DNA of 45,522 nucleotides, from contig JACVCL010000007.1 in assembly GCA_016742075.1 (NCBI GenBank), forward strand, positions 1 to 45,522, given 5' to 3'. Positions 42,651-45,522 of the stretch are shown here, piece after piece. Made by a program: the position numbers and the translations under genes. Within the stretch, counting starts at the first letter, position 1. Each line of letters opens with the position of its first letter. This DNA comes from Phycisphaerales bacterium (GTDB lineage Bacteria; Planctomycetota; Phycisphaerae; Phycisphaerales; UBA1924). The notes beneath the pieces are model-generated. The model did no database searches. It was not told the origin of the DNA and saw nothing but the letters and a program-made list of their open reading frames with translations.

Positions 42651-42866
42651 CCCGCCGCCCGCCGGGCTGGTTCGGGGATGGTGCCCCTCAGCAGGTCGAG
42701 CGCTGCGCGGGCCTGTTCGCCGGTCACCGTCGGGAATGCGTCGAGGAAGGCTTCGAGGGTCTCGCCCTCGCGCAACCAGTCGACCAGACTCGACCGGAAC
42801 CCGCGTGCCGGCGGAACACGGCGTGCGGTGCATGATCGCGGGGTTGGACCCGATGACGGGCAGCAT
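42647..42866 (-). pseudogene. DUF433 antitoxin-type gene, frameshifted
   Basis: Opens at ATG 42866 with IGSNPAIMHRTPCSAGTRVPVE (26 codons). From 42787 a different frame gives LVDWLREGETLEAFLDAFPTV and TGEQARAALDLL to the TGA at 42647. Together they make a complete 72-residue DUF433 protein, a helix-turn-helix family often paired with DUF5615. One base too many is present at 42788. It starts 8 bp after the stop of the multi-HTH gene. Confidence 0.75.
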
Positions 42867-42874
42867 GCCGGGTC

Positions 42875-44566
42875 TTAGGCGCGGGCCCGCGCCGCCCTGA
42901 CCGCCCGCCGGACCGCGCGGGCCAGGCGCTCCGGCGGCACGCCGAGCTCGGCGCAGGTGCGGGCGCGTCCGTCGGCCCAGCCATAACGGGCCGCGAGCAG
43001 CGCGGCGTCGTCGGGCGCCAGGCCCGCCGCGGCGTCGGCGAGGCCCGCCGGCGCATCGAGCCACGCCTGCCACGGCGCCACGCGTCGGGGCCATTGCTCG
43101 AGCGGGTCGGGTGCCGGGGCCGTCTTCACCGCGCTGCGCCGGGCGGGCGGGCCGGCGGGCGGCGAGGGTGCGAGCGAGGGCTCGGCCAGGGCCCGGGCCA
43201 CGGCCAGCGCCACCGGCGCCGCGAGGCGGCCGGCGCGGCCCGAGGGCTCGGGGTCGAAGCGATCAATGGCGCCCGATGCCGCCTCGACCGCCGACGCGAT
43301 CAGCCGCCCCGCGTAGGGCCCGGGCTGATCGCGCAGCGCCGCGCTGCCGCGCTCGGCCAGGTGCTGCTCGATGCTGCGAAGCATGAGCCCGAACTGCGCC
43401 CGCAGAAGGATCGCCTTGAGCCGCGCGGCGCTCCGCAGGTCGGTCTCGGCGGCGTCGAGCCGCTCGGCGGAGATCGCCCGCCGATCGATCGACGCCACCG
43501 CTTCGCCCGCACGCCGCCGCAGCGCCTGAAACGCCCGGGCCCGGGCCCGCTCCAGCTCGGCGTCGGGCGGGCCGTCGGCTTCGGCGAGCATCACGAACTC
43601 CGGGGCGGTGCAGCCCCGAGGCGGCGGGCCGGCCTCGAGCGCCGCCCACCCGTTGGGCCCGACGTGCGCCGCCCCACGCCCCTCGGGCAGGGGAAGCCCA
43701 AGCCTGCGCAGCAGGTCGTAGCGCCGCTCGTTGATCAGCCGGTGCACGGTGGCACGCGACCGCCCGAGCCGCCCGGCGATGGCCGCGACGCTGACCCCCG
43801 CGCGCCACGCCCGGAAGGCCAGCCGGCGCTGGCGCGCATCCAGCCTTGCGCGACGCTCGAACAGCGGGGCCTCGCCGCGGGATGCTCGCTCGGCGTCGTC
43901 GCGCAGCAGGAGTTGGGCGATGGCCCGCGTCGAGCGCCCCAGCCGCATCGCGATGCGCGCGGCCACGCGGTGCAGCGAGGGGCCCGGCGGCCGCGTGCGC
44001 GTGCGGTAGCCGCGGGCCCATCGGCGGGCGCGGGCCGCCTCAACGTCGGTCAGGCGCGGGGCGCCGGCGGCGCCGGGGGGGCCGCGTTCGCCGCGCCGGG
44101 CCTCGAAGCCTCGGACGGCGCGCTCGGAGAACACCAGCCGCTGCGCCTCGGGCGGGCCGTCCGGGTGGGCCACGATGCGCCGGCCGACCAGCCCGGCGCG
44201 GCGGGCGCGTTCGACGGTTTTAGCCGAGCAACGCCAGCGGGCCCGCAGGTCGTCGAGCGTGAGCAGTTCCGCCTCGCCCGCATCGCCGCCGCGCAGCCGC
44301 GCGTGCGACGAGAGGTGCTCGGCGAGGGCCGAGAGGTCGCCCAGCAGCGCCTCGCCCACGAGCATGGCGGGGTCGGCGGCGTCCTCGCGGAACCCGGTGA
44401 TGCGGAAGCGGGCCCAGTCTTCGGGGTAGGTGCGCGCAGGGTCGATCTCGGCGGCCAGGTCCTCGATGCGCCGCAGCAGGCGCGGCACGGCCCGCGCCGG
44501 CGTGAACCGGAGCTGGCTGGCCAGTTCCGCGAGCGCTGCGGTGCGGATGCGCGTGAGGCGGGGCAT
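42875..44566 (-). CDS. multi-HTH, sigma-like regulatory protein
   Basis: 563 residues, Arg/Ala rich. Three HTH-like segments are visible: LDDLRARWRCSAKTVERARRAGL near 105-127 (MerR/excisionase-like, with LVFSERAVRGFEA after it), MRLGRSTRAIAQLLL near 205-220, and VSVAAIAGRLGRSRATVHRLINERRYDLL near 255-285. The last 60 residues (DDAALLAARYGWADGRARTCAELGVPPERLARAVRRAV) resemble sigma-70 region 4. No region 2 core is clear. Likely a DNA-binding regulator or non-classical sigma factor; targets unknown. Same direction as mqnA, 39 bp downstream of it, so possibly one operon. Confidence 0.65.
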   Translation of the reverse strand: MPRLTRIRTAALAELASQLRFTPARAVPRLLRRIEDLAAEIDPARTYPEDWARFRITGFREDAADPAMLVGEALLGDLSALAEHLSSHARLRGGDAGEAELLTLDDLRARWRCSAKTVERARRAGLVGRRIVAHPDGPPEAQRLVFSERAVRGFEARRGERGPPGAAGAPRLTDVEAARARRWARGYRTRTRPPGPSLHRVAARIAMRLGRSTRAIAQLLLRDDAERASRGEAPLFERRARLDARQRRLAFRAWRAGVSVAAIAGRLGRSRATVHRLINERRYDLLRRLGLPLPEGRGAAHVGPNGWAALEAGPPPRGCTAPEFVMLAEADGPPDAELERARARAFQALRRRAGEAVASIDRRAISAERLDAAETDLRSAARLKAILLRAQFGLMLRSIEQHLAERGSAALRDQPGPYAGRLIASAVEAASGAIDRFDPEPSGRAGRLAAPVALAVARALAEPSLAPSPPAGPPARRSAVKTAPAPDPLEQWPRRVAPWQAWLDAPAGLADAAAGLAPDDAALLAARYGWADGRARTCAELGVPPERLARAVRRAVRAARARA

Positions 44567-44605
44567 GGGCGGCGGCCGGGGCCGATCCCGGCGGAGAGAC
44601 GGAGC

Positions 44606-45522
44606 CTAAAGGGCCTCGGCCCAGCGCACCGGGCGGCGCGCCGGCAGCAGGCCGTGGGCGTGGGCCAGGTCGAAGAACCGCTCGACGGCCGCGCGGGCGG
44701 CGTCGGTCACCTCGTAGCGGAGCAGCGAGCGGACGTAGGTGAGGGCCAGGTCGGCCGGCCAGCCGCGCGGCGGGGCGCGGTGGGCGACAAGCCAGTCGAG
44801 CCGCGTGGCGTTGTGGCGGCGCTGTCGGTCGAGCACGGCCGCGGCGGCGCGGATGGCGGGCGCCGAGGCGCGATCGGCCCGGGTCATCCACATGGCGTAC
44901 ACGAACGGCAGGCCCGTGAGGTCTTTCCACGCGGCGCCGAGGTCGAGCTGGTGCGGGTAGAGCCCCGCGGGGGGCGAGTCGGTGACGACCTTGTCGCCGA
45001 TGATGAGCAGCGCATCGGGCCAGTCGGCGGCGGTTTCGACGCCGCGGCCCTGCCGGGCGGCACGCTCGCGGTCGACGTCCCACTCGACCACCTCGGGCCT
45101 GACGCCGAACCGCTCGGCGAGCAGCACCTGCATGAGCACCACCGAGGTGTGGCTGTCGGCGTCGGCGTGCACACGCGGACGGCCCGGGCCCGCCGAGGCC
45201 CACTCGCCCAGCGGGCGCTTGGTGAACAGGCGCACGGTCATCGTCGGGCCGTCGCAGCCGATCATGCCGACGGGCACAAGGGCCAGCTCGACGGGCGAAC
45301 GCTGGTAGTCGATCAGCGAGATGAGCCCGGCGTCGATCGAATCATCGAGCAGCAGGTCGATCAGCCGCGCCGGGGCGGTCAGGGTCAGCCGCACGTCGGC
45401 CAGCTTGCCGAGCCCCTCGATGAGCGGGAGCGTGTTCAGGTAGCTCACGCAGCCGATGCGGCAGGGCTCAGCGCCCGCGGGCGCTGGCGAGGGTGGGGAC
45501 GAGGGCGGGGGGTAGGGTGGGG
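44606..45522 (-). CDS. mqnA: chorismate dehydratase MqnA, 5' end beyond the window
   Basis: Converts chorismate to 3-enolpyruvyl-benzoate, first step of the futalosine route to menaquinone. About 280 residues seen from VSYLNTLPLIEGL to the end. RIG(C)VSYLNT is the family N-terminus, DAGLISLIDYQ and VVLMQVLLAERFG follow, and DALLIIGDKVV and LPFVYAMWM are also conserved. A GTG at 45448 is the first start in frame, but it would cut the conserved RIG, and the frame stays open to the edge with a Pro-rich stretch, so the true start is probably outside the window. Implies menaquinone-based respiration, consistent with nuoG here. Confidence 0.88.
   Translation of the reverse strand, partial: PPYPPPSSPPSPAPAGAEPCRIGCVSYLNTLPLIEGLGKLADVRLTLTAPARLIDLLLDDSIDAGLISLIDYQRSPVELALVPVGMIGCDGPTMTVRLFTKRPLGEWASAGPGRPRVHADADSHTSVVLMQVLLAERFGVRPEVVEWDVDRERAARQGRGVETAADWPDALLIIGDKVVTDSPPAGLYPHQLDLGAAWKDLTGLPFVYAMWMTRADRASAPAIRAAAAVLDRQRRHNATRLDWLVAHRAPPRGWPADLALTYVRSLLRYEVTDAARAAVERFFDLAHAHGLLPARRPVRWAEAL

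Overview
The window is about 45.5 kb of very GC-rich bacterial chromosome with some 40 tightly packed genes on both strands. No rRNA, tRNA, CRISPR array or insertion sequence was seen. The gene content (large Ser/Thr kinase fused to an ATPase and TPRs, class II glycyl-tRNA synthetase of the single-chain type, MqnA of the futalosine menaquinone route, flotillin/NfeD pair, OprB-type porin, many private hypothetical proteins) fits a Planctomycetota member, probably of the Phycisphaerae. That assignment is inference from gene content and base composition. No phylogeny was run.

Layout. 1-9.5 kb: small hypothetical gene, DUF5658-like membrane protein, pdxA, DUF4870 protein, rpsR overlapping a free-methionine-sulfoxide reductase, a lipoprotein joining a dual-specificity-phosphatase fold to a haem-binding CxxCH, a DoxX protein, the kinase/ATPase/TPR giant and a methyltransferase. 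9.5-13 kb: chromosome-segregation block with a histidine-kinase-like gene, a Nudix hydrolase, three perfect parS palindromes, parB, and a small winged-helix protein with its own strong promoter and terminator. 13-20 kb: MFS transporter, lysS, HtrA-type protease, NfeD and flotillin. 20-27 kb: DUF6265 lipoprotein, transglutaminase-like protein coupled to homoserine dehydrogenase, class IV aminotransferase, erythromycin-esterase-like protein, metal P-type ATPase. 27-38.6 kb: secreted helical protein, orphan nuoG, OprB porin, hisS and glyS (convergent), small hypothetical, aldo-keto reductase, threonine dehydrogenase lacking its structural-zinc cysteines, membrane-anchored hypothetical, lexA. 39.4-45.5 kb: dprA, glutamate dehydrogenase, a frameshifted DUF433/DUF5615 antitoxin/toxin-like pair, a multi-HTH sigma-like protein, and mqnA running off the right edge.

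Themes. First, nine genes carry a TAnnnT -10 hexamer only 5-8 nt before the start codon and no Shine-Dalgarno sequence, which points to leaderless mRNAs; four promoters share the exact hexamer TAGGCT. Second, parB and three parS sites lie within 2 kb, without parA nearby. Third, several proteins are unusual versions of known families: phosphatase-cytochrome fusion, cysteine-free TDH, an erythromycin-esterase-like protein without its catalytic residues, and short NuoG and Hom. The genes do not form one obvious new pathway. The best candidates for undescribed biology are the phosphatase-cytochrome lipoprotein, the kinase-ATPase-TPR protein, and the small winged-helix protein beside parB.
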